A stretch of 64,000 nucleotides of DNA from Nectonema munidae (Eukaryota > Nematomorpha > Nectonematoida > Nectonematidae), in the NCBI GenBank assembly GCA_030549495.1, contig JAUIRK010000099.1:992001-1056000 (forward strand), given 5' to 3'. The position numbers and the translations under genes were made by a program. The notes beneath the pieces are model-generated. The model was given only the letters and a program-made list of their open reading frames with translations, had not been told where the DNA came from and did no database searches. Numbering within the stretch: position 1 is the first letter of the stretch; every line of letters starts with the position of its first letter. Below, in pieces: positions 44,267 to 56,087 of this stretch.

Positions 44267-47200
44267 GCACTACCTTCTCAAAGACAAAACGAATGTCATA
44301 TGAAAAATGTGGATTATGAAACGGTACAGACAAACTCCTTTGATGGAGACGACATTTTTATAGGTAAGAAATTATAGATTCCGTTTTTCATAATCAAGCT
44401 TTCATTTTCTAAAGCTATTTATTTTAATGCCATCTCTATCATATGTTTATCATTGCTTCAATCATGCAACATCTCAAACTAAATTTAATTTTAACTGTGA
44501 GTCTGTTTATTTTTTCACCACGTTATCCAATATCGTGATTTAATGGTAGAAAGCATCACTCACAAATCGACGTGGATACTCGAACTATTTCCTTGCTTCT
44601 TTTTCAAAAAAGTTCATCAAACCAGTGTTCAGAACGTTTCAGTTTGATAACATATCTATTGGTCTAGAAATAAAATGATTGAAAAATTTTAATATATCTG
44701 TAAAGACGCTAGGAACTGACAGACAATGGGTTACAACCTAACAATGTTCTTCGCACCACCCTTCCAGTAGCACTGATCAATATTAATATTATTATTATAT
44801 ATTTATAAAGTTGTGGTCTTTTTGTCACAGGTTTGATACCGAAACCTACTGATATGATTGGATAACATTTTTGAATATTTTTTTGCATCAAGCTTATTCT
44901 TCCAGGCGAAATTATTCTTTTTACTTTCTCAAAATTCCAAATTCGAGTAAAGTTGGCTTTGGCTTCAACAGCAAACAAATGTCAATCTTCTGACAAGAAC
45001 CGCCTCTATTGACCAGGTCTATTCTTTACCCATGAGCTTTTGGTATACGTTGACCTATTCTGTCTTCGGTTAAGACCTTAATCCCTTGAAATGTCAAGAG
45101 AATCTGTAATTTTGTTTTTTTCGGATATATTTCAAAATATTGACGCTTAACTTAAAGACAACATATTTTCATTTTCATTAATTTCTTCCGATATTTTACA
45201 TACTCACGAATTCCTCGATACTGCCTTTTTTACCTTCCTCTTATCTACCGTATCCGTACAATTACTTCCTAAAACATTGGGCATAAAAGACGAAAGAAAT
45301 TCTGATTTGTTCCCAACCCTTTAAATTCTTATGGATATTCCTGCGCCAGAAAACGCTCTCACTCTCAACAGAGGTTGGCTCTTACTTCAATAAGTGATTT
45401 TTAAAGGCTTAAATTTTGGAATTCGAGTTTCCATTGATTCAATATATTTAAATTCGTTGAGGAAGTTCAATTTACCTGGAGCTAAAATTTTTGTGGATGA
45501 CTGGAACGATTTCGTTTTTGCCTTGCACAAGCATATAACGTTATTTTTAGTATGTTGAACTTTTTATTATCTGACGTATTCTTCATTACATTTTGGATAG
45601 AGACGGCGAAATATGGAACGATTCAATTGTTCTACATTTCGCATCTTGCAAATGAGAAAGTAGACTCACTCACGTATTTTTTTATAACGCGTAAATAAAG
45701 CCTTACCACCAGCCTAATTTCTATTGGCTTTAAAATATTGTGAAGAGCTTCAAGACCAATCCATCGTTTCTTCACTAAAATATACTATATGCTAATTCCT
45801 ATTATAATTCATCAGATTGGCACTCTGCTCGCAACAGCTACTTCATTGCTTCAATCATGCAACATCTCAAACTTAATCTAATTCTAAGTGTGAGTCTAAT
45901 AAATCTAAGTGTAACATTTAAATCATTTTCTATGTTAAAAGCATAGCACTTCATCACCATGATTGTGACGTCACATGATTTGCAGCATTCCAACTTCACA
46001 TCACCTTCCATACAATTGCAGCCTCACGAAACATTTAACCTGCTTCACATTACTTTCACTTTTCTATAATTGCAACCTCGCGACATAAACGCATCACGCA
46101 CGCATATACATATATACAAAGTAATAACACAGCCCAACGACCAGAACCCAATCACTTCATCAAAGAAAACAACCAAGAGGTGAAACCTTTCCGAGATTTG
46201 AGCTATCATCAATCAGCTAATCTATAATCCTTTGCAATAAAGTAGTTTTTTCTTTCAAATTGTCTGTCTATTGCTGGTTCAGCAATACAATGTTTGATCA
46301 TTTGAATAAAGCTGTTTTTAGCTCCCTTTGCCATTATTTGGATCCTCTCATTGGGCAATTGTGATGAAGCTTACAACTCCGAAACAACTTCCATTGCTGA
46401 ATTCTTGTTTTTAAAATATTAGATGGCGTTAAAACTTACAACATGGAGCAAAATGACTTTCTGTCAACAATTTTATATCGTAGTGTTGTAAGGATTGGAT
46501 GTTTTTCATTTAACGTAGTTCATCTGTTTAATGTCAGATAATGAAAAATCGAAAAAAATTAACACTTTTTTGCAATATTGTATATAAACTTTAATTTATC
46601 ATCTTTAAGAGTAGAACATATGGGTCTGTTTTCACATACTTTGTATTGAATTATAATATTGTGGAATAATCGTACAAAATGGATAAGTTTTAACTTGAAA
46701 ATAAGTTATCAATAAATCTTATTAAAACAATAAAATCTACATTACACAGATAGTCTCTTTAATAATCTATAATATGTTTGCAGTTGAGTTTCAAATATAG
46801 CTAAGAAGGAATGGATGTCAACATTTATTATTTTTGGAATACCTACCTGTCTTGTAAATCCTTCTGAGAAAAGGGAGATCGAGGTCTTTCAAAGATAAAA
46901 TAAGTGCACGCCCGATTAACAATAATCATTATACATTCCTTCTTTAGGGTTGCCGGAAAATGAAAGAATCACTTCCAAAGATCTTCCCTTGATTCCTCCT
47001 TTGACATTCTTGGAAATTAATGGGATCGATTACTCTAAATACTTCAGCGCCAACGCATTCTCATTCTTTGATAATGAAGATGAGTTTGAAAAAGCTTCCT
47101 CCACTCTTTGCAATGGTTTCATCTTTTTTATTCTCTCATTTTGCCAAAAATTGAATAGAAACAAAAAAACTGGGGAAATAAGTCGTTCTATGGCTAGATT

Positions 47201-47325
47201 CTGAAGAAAGTTTTTGGTTCGTTCACGACGAGTCCACCTTTTCGGATATCATTGGTCCTGCAAGAACACTGACTCCACTATCTTCCCTGTATTTTAAACC
47301 CACTTTCAACCACTGGTGCATTTAG
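44267..47325 (+). CDS. Uncharacterised host gene, last three exons
   Basis: Three exons join in frame: 44267-44363 (acceptor TTTAATTATAG, donor ATAG|GTAAG), 46948-47115 (acceptor TTCTTTAG, donor AATG|GTTTC) and 47198-47325 (acceptor ATGGCTAG, stop TAG). Introns are 2584 and 82 bp. The 130-residue reading contains ALPSQRQNECHMKNVDYETV, TNSFDGDDIFIGLPENERI, LPLIPPLTFLEINGIDYSKY, ANAFSFFDNEDEFEKASSTL, ESFWFVHDESTFSDIIGPAR and LTPLSSLYFKPTFNHWCI. Phases agree at both joins, which is hard to get by chance. It is acidic and aromatic with no signal peptide or membrane segment, and I recognise no domain. The 5' exons were not found. The last acceptor is the weakest call. Confidence 0.55.
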
Positions 47326-48250
47326 TAGTGAGAGGGCAATGGGATTCAAATTTTGAGCATATCACTGTTTTATTCTTTTAAGTTTAGTTTGATTTTCTGA
47401 AAAAAGAATTGTGCCATTCGCAAGATGGTGTGATTCCGTGTGTAATACGAGACTCTAGATAGGATAAAATACTGCCTCAGAGAAATAGACCTTATCATGT
47501 CCAGAAGGCGAAATTTTTTTTCTCAAAATGATCCCTGTTTAAATTATAAAATTATTATTATAGTTGAAAAGGGAGAACATTTTGTTCTTGAAATATATCT
47601 AGGAAAAAATATGAGAACAATACAAAGTTCAGGAGATTTATTAATTTTATATTTCGGACACTACTATGTCCATAGTCAAAAGGAGAATAAAATAATAATC
47701 GCACCAAATGAAGAAGAGTGATGACTGCCTTGAGCGGCATACTAGAAAGCTGTGCCATATGGACTTTTGTTGACAAGAATGCTTTGTTTTTCGTCTCATT
47801 CAATACAAATTTCGAGATTGGATACTGATTAAAACTATATTTCATATAAAGTTAAAATTACAAGACAATATTTTGAGCATCCTTCTCAGCAAAAGTACAC
47901 ATGCCAGAGCTTTCTGGGTTGCTAAAACTCTCATAATTATAGTGAATAATGGGAAATAAGACTTGTTAGCAGAATAATCAAATGCTTGAATGTTTTGGTT
48001 TGTAATATCAAAAAAAAAATACAAAAATCAAATCATACAAATTGTCAAAATATCAAAACTAAATGCCAAATTTATAAAATAATTAAACTTGAGATTTAAA
48101 AATGTTGAAGATAACATAAATGCAAAAAGACAAAATAATACTAAAAATTGTATGTATGTCTAGATGTTTTTTGTGCCAGGCGTGTATTAATACAAATAAA
48201 TAAGAAAGTTTGTGTCAAAAATGTGGGAAAAAATGTAGTATATGTAAATA
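47326..48250. other. Intergenic, nothing recognisable
   Basis: Sequence between the uncharacterised gene and Tigger B. Small open frames on both strands (47497-47721, 47558-47845) overlap each other antisense and match nothing I know. Confidence 0.45.
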
Positions 48251-51133
48251 CAGTTAAACCTGAAAGATGCGACCGATCCAAAAAACCATGTCTGAAAACC
48301 ATATCTAAAAGGTAGTTGCTATACAAAGGTGAAAAATAAAAATGTTTAAATTTATTACTAGTTATTATTAACAAAAAAAATTCTAATATCAAGTTGTTTA
48401 AGTTGAGAAAGCTCATGTTCTTCAACAATTCCAGTTGCTTTTTGGGAAATTTTTAAAAGATCTTCAGATCCAATTTGAATAGAATTTTTTTTTTAGGATA
48501 TTAAGGCTTTCAAATACTTGGTTCCTCTTTATTTGCTCTTCTTTATGTGTAGTTTCTTCTTCATCATAAGAAGCCCTTTCAAAAATTTGTTCAGAATGTT
48601 CCTCTTCAAAAATTGTTGAAGTACTCTCATCACAGTTTATATAATCCATCCACGACACTTGTTCCAAGAGAACAAAGCATTCTTTTGGTGGCATTACAGA
48701 TATTTGAGAAGAAGATATCTCATGCAAAAACTTAAATCCACAAGACTTGAAACAATTTTTTATTGTCGAAGCTTCAACTTTGCTCCAAGCGTAAGAAATC
48801 CATTGGCATGCATCAAAGAGATCCACTTTGTTAGCTACATCTGTTGCAGTTTCCATTCCTTCAATTCGTAAAAAAAAGGTGTTTTAAAAACTTTACTCTA
48901 TAATGAGATTTGAAACTCTTAATGATACCAGAGTCAAGAGGTTGAAGAACTGTAGTTGTATTAGCGGGTAAAAACTTTATTTTTACATTTGACAATTTTA
49001 GATCTAAATGCGAAGACACATTATCAACAAATAGAAGAACTTTTCTTTTTTCTTGTATCACTTTGTTGTTGAATGACTTGAACCAAGTGGAAAAAATTGT
49101 TGATGTCATCCATGACTTTTTGTTATGGTAATATTTTACTGGAAGTAACTTAGCAGACTTGTTTTAAAGCATCTTGGGTTTTGATACTTTCCAATGATGA
49201 GAGGTTCAAGTTTTTCTCCATTAGCACTGCAAGCTAACAACTCTAAGTTTCGACATTCGGCCACTTTTGCAACTGTCACTTTTTAATACTAACGATCGAG
49301 AAGGCAAAATCTTATAAAAGAGAGCTGTCTCGTCAGCGTTGAAAATATCTTTTAATTCATAACCTTCACAAAGAGATTCAAGTTCTTCTTTCCATCGATC
49401 AACGACAAGTGGGTCAACAGATGAAGATTCGCCATGCAAGTATGAACAATGAATGTTATGCCTTTTTTGAAAACTTTGTAGCCAACCGTTGGATGCTTTA
49501 AAATCAGTTATATTCATTTCCTCTGCAATTTGTTCTACTTTCTCTTGAATGTAAACTCCAGTAATAGGAATTTTTTGCTTCGGGAGTCACAAAACCATTC
49601 AAAAATTTTCTTGTTGACATCATGTTGAGCAGTTTTTCTTAAATTCACCAGTTTCATTTTTTCACTTGAACCACACTGCCATAAAGAAAGGATTTTATTT
49701 TTAATTACATTTTGTATCTGTGTTTTTCCAACTCCATAAGATGATGCAATAGAACAGCAGTTTTCTTTGTTTTTATATTTCTCTAAAACCTCAACCTTTT
49801 GCTTAAGATTTAAATGAACGCGCGATTTGCTTTTCATATTCTAAAAAATAATTTTTTTAGCTTTCATTTAAATACAAAAAACTACAAAAACTAAGGTATA
49901 TTACTTTTAACCTTCAAAACAGGTTGTGTAACAAAACAAAAATTTAAGAAAAGTTCAACTATAAAAAATCAACTAAGGAAAAGAATAACATATCAAATAT
50001 ACAGCACTTAAAAAATGATTAATTTAAAAGTTATACAACATAAACAAATTTTTACATAATTTATCATATTCTTTATAGCAAAAAGTCTTCTTAATTTGTC
50101 TCGATATATTTTTTTTTCGTAGATTTGTTGATACTTAATGTACAAAGTAGAGTGAAAAGAATACTGAATTTTAGATTTACCAAAAAACAGCATAGATTTT
50201 CAAACATAAATACAATAAATAGAATTATTCTGAGATACTTTTTTTTACTTATTTTTAGTTTTTTTTTATTTAGTGATCATTTTTCTCTATCAATTGGATC
50301 GCTTAAGAAACTAGATTATTTTACAAGAGATGTTTCCTATACTTATTAAAGATTTTTCGGTTTCAATTCAAAGCACCCGAAAATCAAAATTTTTGTAACC
50401 AAAACACGTGAAATCAAAACGTCCGAAAATTAGACTTTTAAAATAAAATGGATAAAAAAAATAATTTATATTTTTAAAAACAGTCTTTGATCTTTTTGTT
50501 ATTGAAATTAAGGTTTTCAATGTTTTGATATTCGGGTATTGTAACATAAGAACATTTTTCCCTTTCACCGTATAAATCTAAAACTTTTAAAACGCCTTTG
50601 CTAAAACATCTGCTCCTAAACCGCCTCATATTAAAATTTTAATGTATTTATGTTTAACTCTTTTTCCTTATGGGGGTGAAGTATTTAATTACTCTCTCTA
50701 ATAAGGCCATCTCTATATTACGACGACTTATGACGAGTCGTAAAGGTGGTCACTTAACTGAGAGTCTACGGTAGTTTAAAAACGAAGTTCTAATTTAATT
50801 TTTCTATCAGAAAATCCGGAGATTCTATTCAAGAAAAATTGATTATCTATAGATAAATAAAATTCAATATTCAAAAAGACACTTACATAAATTTAAAGTG
50901 TAAATTTACAGAAAGCACATTCTAAAAAACGCCATTTTAAATTAGGAAAAAAAGTCTTAAAATTGGGGGTTTTTTTTAATTTCTTAGTAAACGAGTCATT
51001 AGTTGTAACTCACAGGTACGTTTACCACAGGTAATACATAACCTTTTATTTATCAAAGAGTTGGGGAAATGTCTTACACCCTTATCTTACAGAAAGTCCT
51101 TACTAAAGGTACCGTTTCTTACAGGTTTTACTG
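48251..51133 (-). mobile_element. Tigger/pogo-type DNA transposon B, whole length, decayed
   Basis: Terminal inverted repeats CAGTTAAACCTGAAAGATGC (left, 48251) and CAGTAAAACCTGTAAGAAAC (right, read inward from 51133), flanked by TA on both sides (48249-48250 and 51134-51135). The 2.88-kb length fits a Tigger. The transposase is on the minus strand (48464-49837), and about 1.3 kb of 5' non-coding sequence lies between its start and the right terminus. Confidence 0.9.
48464..49837 (-). pseudogene. Tigger B transposase, multiply frameshifted
   Basis: Starts MKSKSRVHLNLKQKVEVLEK at 49837 with a psq-type helix-turn-helix (CCSIASSYGVGKTQIQNVI), then a CENP-B-type domain (FKASNGWLQSFQKRHNIHCS), first catalytic aspartate in DIFNADETALFYKILP, second in VLLFVDNVSSH, third in LPANTTTVLQPLDSGII. 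The C-terminal part (ACQWISYAWSKVEASTIKNC, then FKSCGF) is an acidic tail as in TIGD proteins. All three catalytic aspartates are present, but at least four frame breaks split the gene (near 49540, 49220, 49110 and 48860). Confidence 0.88.
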
Positions 51134-51239
51134 TATATGCGTGCACGATGGTGCTAACACTAACTCTAATACAAACTAATCCTAATGCTACACTAATCCT
51201 CTAAACCAGGCAATAACTTTTTAAAGTTTAACACATTAA

Positions 51240-51369
51240 CCCATTTAAGGCCAAGCAAAGCAGACGATATCTAAAAAAACGCAGACGATTTATATTCAAA
51301 GTCATTGAAAAAAGCAGACGAAGATGAAATTACTTATGTTCCAAAATAGGAACATTGGCCGTAAATGGG
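51240..51369. mobile_element. piggyBac-type MITE, copy 1
   Basis: 130 bp flanked by TTAA on both sides (51236-51239 and 51370-51373). Inverted ends CCCATTTAAGGCC and CCCATTTACGGCC. TTAA target plus CCC start is the piggyBac hallmark. The interior repeats GCAGACGA three times. No coding sequence. Confidence 0.88.
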
Positions 51370-51560
51370 TTAAGGCACCTTTAGAAATTAGCTTAGCACT
51401 TGTCAATCAACAATTATGCAAATTGAGGAACAAATTTGAATAGTCAAAATCCGCGGTAAAGTGAAAGCGCTGCCTCGATGTTGTACATCAGCTTTATAAC
51501 AAATAGAAAATGTGAATAAATCTCATTTCAGCTTCTTGAATGGATGAATTCCTGACTTAA

Positions 51561-51660
51561 CCCATAAGTACCATAGAAATCAGACGATATTTAAAAAAAG
51601 CGCAGACGATTTATATTCAAAGTCATTGAAAAAAGCAGACGAAGATGAAATTACTTATAT
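51561..51660. mobile_element. piggyBac-type MITE, copy 2, right end missing
   Basis: Preceded by TTAA (51557-51560) and starting CCCATAAG. From about 51580 the interior matches copy 1 (CAGACGAT, then TTTATATTCAAAGTCATTG, then AGCAGACGAAGATGAAATTA). It ends abruptly at about 51660 without the right inverted repeat. It lies 190 bp from copy 1 in the same orientation. Confidence 0.8.
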
Positions 51661-52531
51661 TATATAGAAGCACTTCCTTACATATGGGGGAAGAAATCCT
51701 TGGTTTCTAATGAGTAGCTTGATCTCAGCAATGCTAGATTCACTCCTTTCTGTTAAAAACAGCACATTGTACAAATTCTTCAGTGGAAGAAAACCAGCAG
51801 GCTTGTATGTATCACTGCATGTGACGCAATTCAGGAAAATAAAATCTATGGAAATAATGCACTTCACTATCCAACTTACTAATTGTTAATTCATGGTTTC
51901 GTAGTATATATTACTTCGTAACCCACATTTGATAATAAAAAAAAAGTTTCTGACCTAAGAAAATATCTCAGAATGAAAAATATTTGCATGTGACATTTAT
52001 ATGAGTAAATTAAATATTATCTCTTCAGGAAGTATCATAATAATAATAATAATTGGTTTTGCGGTTGACTCTACTTTCCAATACGGTCTATAACCGGTTT
52101 TGCAACAGTGAATAAATATTTGTTCTCTTCACGTAATTTAAAATTTTTTTTTTCGTTTCTTTCTCAACCACTTCTTTCCAGATTATTTTTGATTTATCTT
52201 TACCCCTATTTTATAATTCATGAACATTTTTTGGTAAATTCTTTTTTTGATCTCCTATTTATATGGCCAAACCATCTTATCTTTATTATTTCTTCTGATT
52301 TTATTTCTGCCTTTCCTTTTGTCATTTATTAATATAAATATTTTATAGCTAATAATTAAGAAGAAGAACATTTAACTAAATCCTACTTTTATATTTTTGA
52401 TTGTTTGTGGAAAGTATTATTTTCAGTTAGCTTCAACCACAGTATCTTTTTTAAAACCAAAAATTATTTTCAGCGTCTTTATTATTTTATATTTATTATA
52501 TTTAAATGCGGCCCAACTTCCAATAAAACTA
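51661..52531. other. Spacer with one unassigned minus-strand frame
   Basis: The minus strand 51655-51867 is open (70 codons, including PAGFLPLKNLYNVLFLTERS) and protein-like but matches no family I know. It abuts the truncated piggyBac MITE, so it may belong to a larger related element. The rest is AT-rich, with a short ATA/ATT run near 52040. Confidence 0.35.
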
Positions 52532-52631
52532 CATTAGAACTCCGTTATTAAGACCACCTTTGGGACTAAACTTTATTGGTCGTATTATCGGGGTGGTCCT
52601 AATTGTGAATTTTTTAGTTAACAGACGTGAA

Positions 52632-54207
52632 TCATAAAAAACAAAGAAAACACAAAGCTTTATTTTGATTTAAAAAAGAATCAATCGTTACTTGTTTTTT
52701 CCGGTTTTCACAAAAGAATAATTGTTGCTGAAGTAAGGATTCTGCTTTTGATAGGTGCATCCAGACATCACTCATGTCCTTTTCGAGGCAATACTCTTTT
52801 ACTTTCTCAATCATATGTAACGCTTCATTTGAGCTAATGCCAGACTGAACCGTTTCTTCCTCCTTATCTTCTTCATCATCACTTTCATTTTTATCTGCTT
52901 CATTAAGATATTCATTCACCATTCTTTCTTCCCAACCCTCAGAGAGCTTTTCTGACGTCTTTACATCTTCATCTATTGAGCTATACACATCAGCTGTCAT
53001 TTTGTTAGTTATATTTAACCTACTTGTCACTTCGTCTATCAGTCCATTCAGTGAATGATAGTTTTCAGTTTCTTCTTCACTGGTTATTTCATCAAAATGA
53101 AATCCACTCTTTTGAAAACATTTTTGAACAGTAGACTGTTTACATTTTGAAACTGCATGTGTAATCCAGTTACAAGCTTGTAGCACATTAACCAACTTAC
53201 TCATGTTCGAAGCATCTTCCGCAGAATCGATCTTCAACAAAATGTGCCGTAAAAGTTGTTTTCGATATGTTGTTTTGATAAACTGGATTATTTCTTGATC
53301 GAGTGGTTGAAGAACAGAAGTGGTGTTGACTGGCAAGAAAACTAATTTGATGTTCGTCATTTCAATTTTGGTGTGAGATAGTGCATTATCTAAAAAGAGA
53401 AGCACATTACATTTTTGACGTCCAAGTTTATCATTAAAGGTTTTCAATCATTCGCTGAAAACGCTTGAAGTCATCCAAGCTTTTTTGTTGTGACCATTTA
53501 AAGTTGAGCTTGTCAACATTAACATTTTTAAAACAGCGAGGCTTTTTGTTGTGTCCAATGATGAGTGGTTTTTCAAATTGACCATTCATATTAACGCAAA
53601 GCGAGACTGTGATTCTATTCTTCGATTTTTTTCCACCTATACACTGCTCCCCTTTCACTTTCAAAGTTTTATTAGGTAAGCATCTGTAAAATAAGCCCGT
53701 CTCATCCATATTATAGATATCCTCATATTTATCATTTTTAATCAATTCTACAACTTTCACCTTCCATTCTTCTACGGATTCCATATCTACGGATCCTTTT
53801 TCGCCACAAATTGCTCCAAATTTTATTGAATGCCTGTTTCTAAATCTATTCAACCAACCCTGTGATGCTTTAAAATCATGTTTACCCAGTTTTTCAGCAA
53901 AAATAAGTGCCTGTTCTTGTATCATTGGTCCAGATATAGGCACATGTATACTTCTGGCTTTCTGGAACCATTGCCGAGCTAGCTCATCTATATCTTCAAA
54001 GTTCGAGGATGTTGAAACTCTTTTCCTCTTCATTGATGTATTCGAACTCATGATTATATTTTTACGCTTCAAAATAGATTCGACTTGGGTTTTGCTTACA
54101 TTGAATTTTTCTGCCAACTGCCTTTGACTTCTGCCAGTCGAATCTTTCAACAATTCAATTTTTTCTCCCAAACTTAGCTCTTTTCTTTTTAATTTTTTTT
54201 CACACAT
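52632..54207 (-). pseudogene. Tigger C transposase, nearly intact
   Basis: Starts MCEKKLKRKELSLGEKIELL at 54207 with a psq helix-turn-helix (RSQRQLAEKFNVSKTQVESI), a CENP-B/Tc5 domain (FKASQGWLNRFRNRHSIKFG) and the DDE domain: DIYNMDETGLFYRCLP, VLLFLDNALSH, and LPVNTTSVLQPLDQEII, where DQG has become DQE. The acidic C-terminal region (NESDDEEDKEEE) ends with VTIDSFLNQ. Two lesions are visible near 53435-53500: a frameshift after WSQQK, and an in-frame TGA where FSEWLKTF is expected. Otherwise open over about 525 codons, so it is the youngest of the three Tiggers here. Confidence 0.9.
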
Positions 54208-54215
54208 TTATGCTT

Positions 54216-55882
54216 ATATCTAAATAAGATATTCAAATTCAATATTAAAGAAAGGAAAAAAAATTAAAGAGAAAAAATATAAGAATAAATGACAATGTAC
54301 TAGTATTGATTTAACTAAAAAACAAGAGCTAAAAATTTTCTCTCTATCTAATAAATCTAAGTAAGATATTCAAATTCAATATTAAAGAAAGGAAAAAAAT
54401 TAAAGAGAAAAAAAATATAAGAATAAATGACAATGTACTAGTATTGATTTAACTAAAAAACAAGAGCTAAAAAATTTTCTCTCTATCTAATAAATCCATA
54501 TAAGATATTCAAATTCAATATTAGAAAGAAAAAAATTAAAAAAAAAATATAAGAATAAATGACAATGTACTAGTATTGATTTAACTAAAAAACAAGAGCT
54601 AAAAAATGTCTTCTCTCTCTAATAAATCTAAATAAGATATTCAAATTCAATATTAAAGAAAGGAAAAAAATTTAAAGAGAAAAAAAATATAAGAATAAAT
54701 GACAATGTACTAGTATTGATTTAACTAAAAAACAAGAGCTAAAAAATTTTCTCTCTCTAATAAATCTAAATAAGATATTCAAATTCAATATTAAAGAAAG
54801 GAAAAAAATTTAAAGAGAAAAAAAATATAAGAATAAATGACAATGTACTAGTATTGATTTAACTAAAAAACAAGAGCTAAAAAATTTTCTCTCTATCTAA
54901 TAAATCTAAATAAGATATTCAAATTCAATATTAAAGAAAGGAAAAAAATTTAAAGAGAAAAAAAATATAAGAATAAATGACAATGTACTAGTATTGATTT
55001 AACTAAAAAACAAGAGCTAAAAAATTTTCTCTCTATCTAATAAATCTAAATAAGATATTCAAATTCAATATTAAAGAAAGGAAAAAAATTTAAAGAGAAA
55101 AAAAATATAAGAATAAATGACAATGTACTAGTATTGATTTAACTAAAAAACAAAAGCTAAAAAATTTTCTCTCTTCTAATAAATCTAAATAAGATATTCA
55201 AATTCAATATTAAAGAAAGGAAAAAAATTTAAAGAGAAAAAAAATATAAGAATAAATGACAATGTACTAGTATTGATTTAACTAAAAAACAAGAGCTAAA
55301 AAATTTTCTCTCTATCTAATAAATCTAAATAAGATATTCAAATTCAATATTAAAGAAAGGAAAAAAATTTAAAGAAAAAAAAAATATAAGAATAAATGAC
55401 AATGTACTAGTATTGATTTAACTAAAAAAACAAGAGCTAAAAAATTTTCTCTCTATCTAATAAATCTAAATAAGATATTCAAATTCAATATTAAAGAAAG
55501 GAAAAAAAATTTAAAGAGAAAAAAAAATATAAGAATAAATGACAATGTACTAGGATTGATTTAACTAAAAAACAAAAGCTAAAAAATTTTCTTTCTATCT
55601 AATAAATCTAAATAAGATATTCAAATTCAATATTAAAGAAAGGAAAAAAATTTAAAGAGAAAAAAAATATAAGAATAAATGACAATGTACTAGTATTGAT
55701 TTAACTAAAAAAAAAGAGAGTTAAAAATTTTCTCTCTATCTAATAAATCTAAATAAGATATTTAAATTCAATATTAAAGAAAGGAAAAAAATTTAAAGAG
55801 AAAAAAAATATAAGAATAAATGACAATGTACTAGTATTGATTTAACTAAAAAACAAGAGCTAAAAAATTTTCTCTCTATCTA
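54216..55882. repeat. About 140-bp tandem array, left block (12 units)
   Basis: The landmark TAAGATATTCAAATTCAATA recurs at 54225, 54362, 54501, 54633, 54771, 54911, 55051, 55190, 55330, 55471, 55613 and 55754 (spacing 132-142 bp). Each unit also carries GACAATGTACTAGTATTGAT and AACAAGAGCTAAAAAATTTT. Units are nearly identical. The first begins about 10 bp upstream of the Tigger C transposase ATG. The block stops where the LINE starts. Confidence 0.95.
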
Positions 55883-56087
55883 GGTAGGTAGGTATGGAGA
55901 TTTCTAAGCACTTTCCAGCTGGAGCTGATATGCTTGCAAGTCTGCTGGAATTTGGTCTTCAAAGTGTAAGTTTAGTTTTGTGGGTCTTTCTGAAATAGAA
56001 AAAGAAAATTTGGAAGATTTTTATGGGTGTAGACATTAGATTGTTTTGTGGAATGCATGGATTAGTGGTGATAGTGGCTTATTGTTA

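Noticed and set aside
44451-45897. Paired 54-bp repeats as LTRs
   Set aside because: Far too short, no TG...CA ends or target duplication, and no gag or pol features between them.
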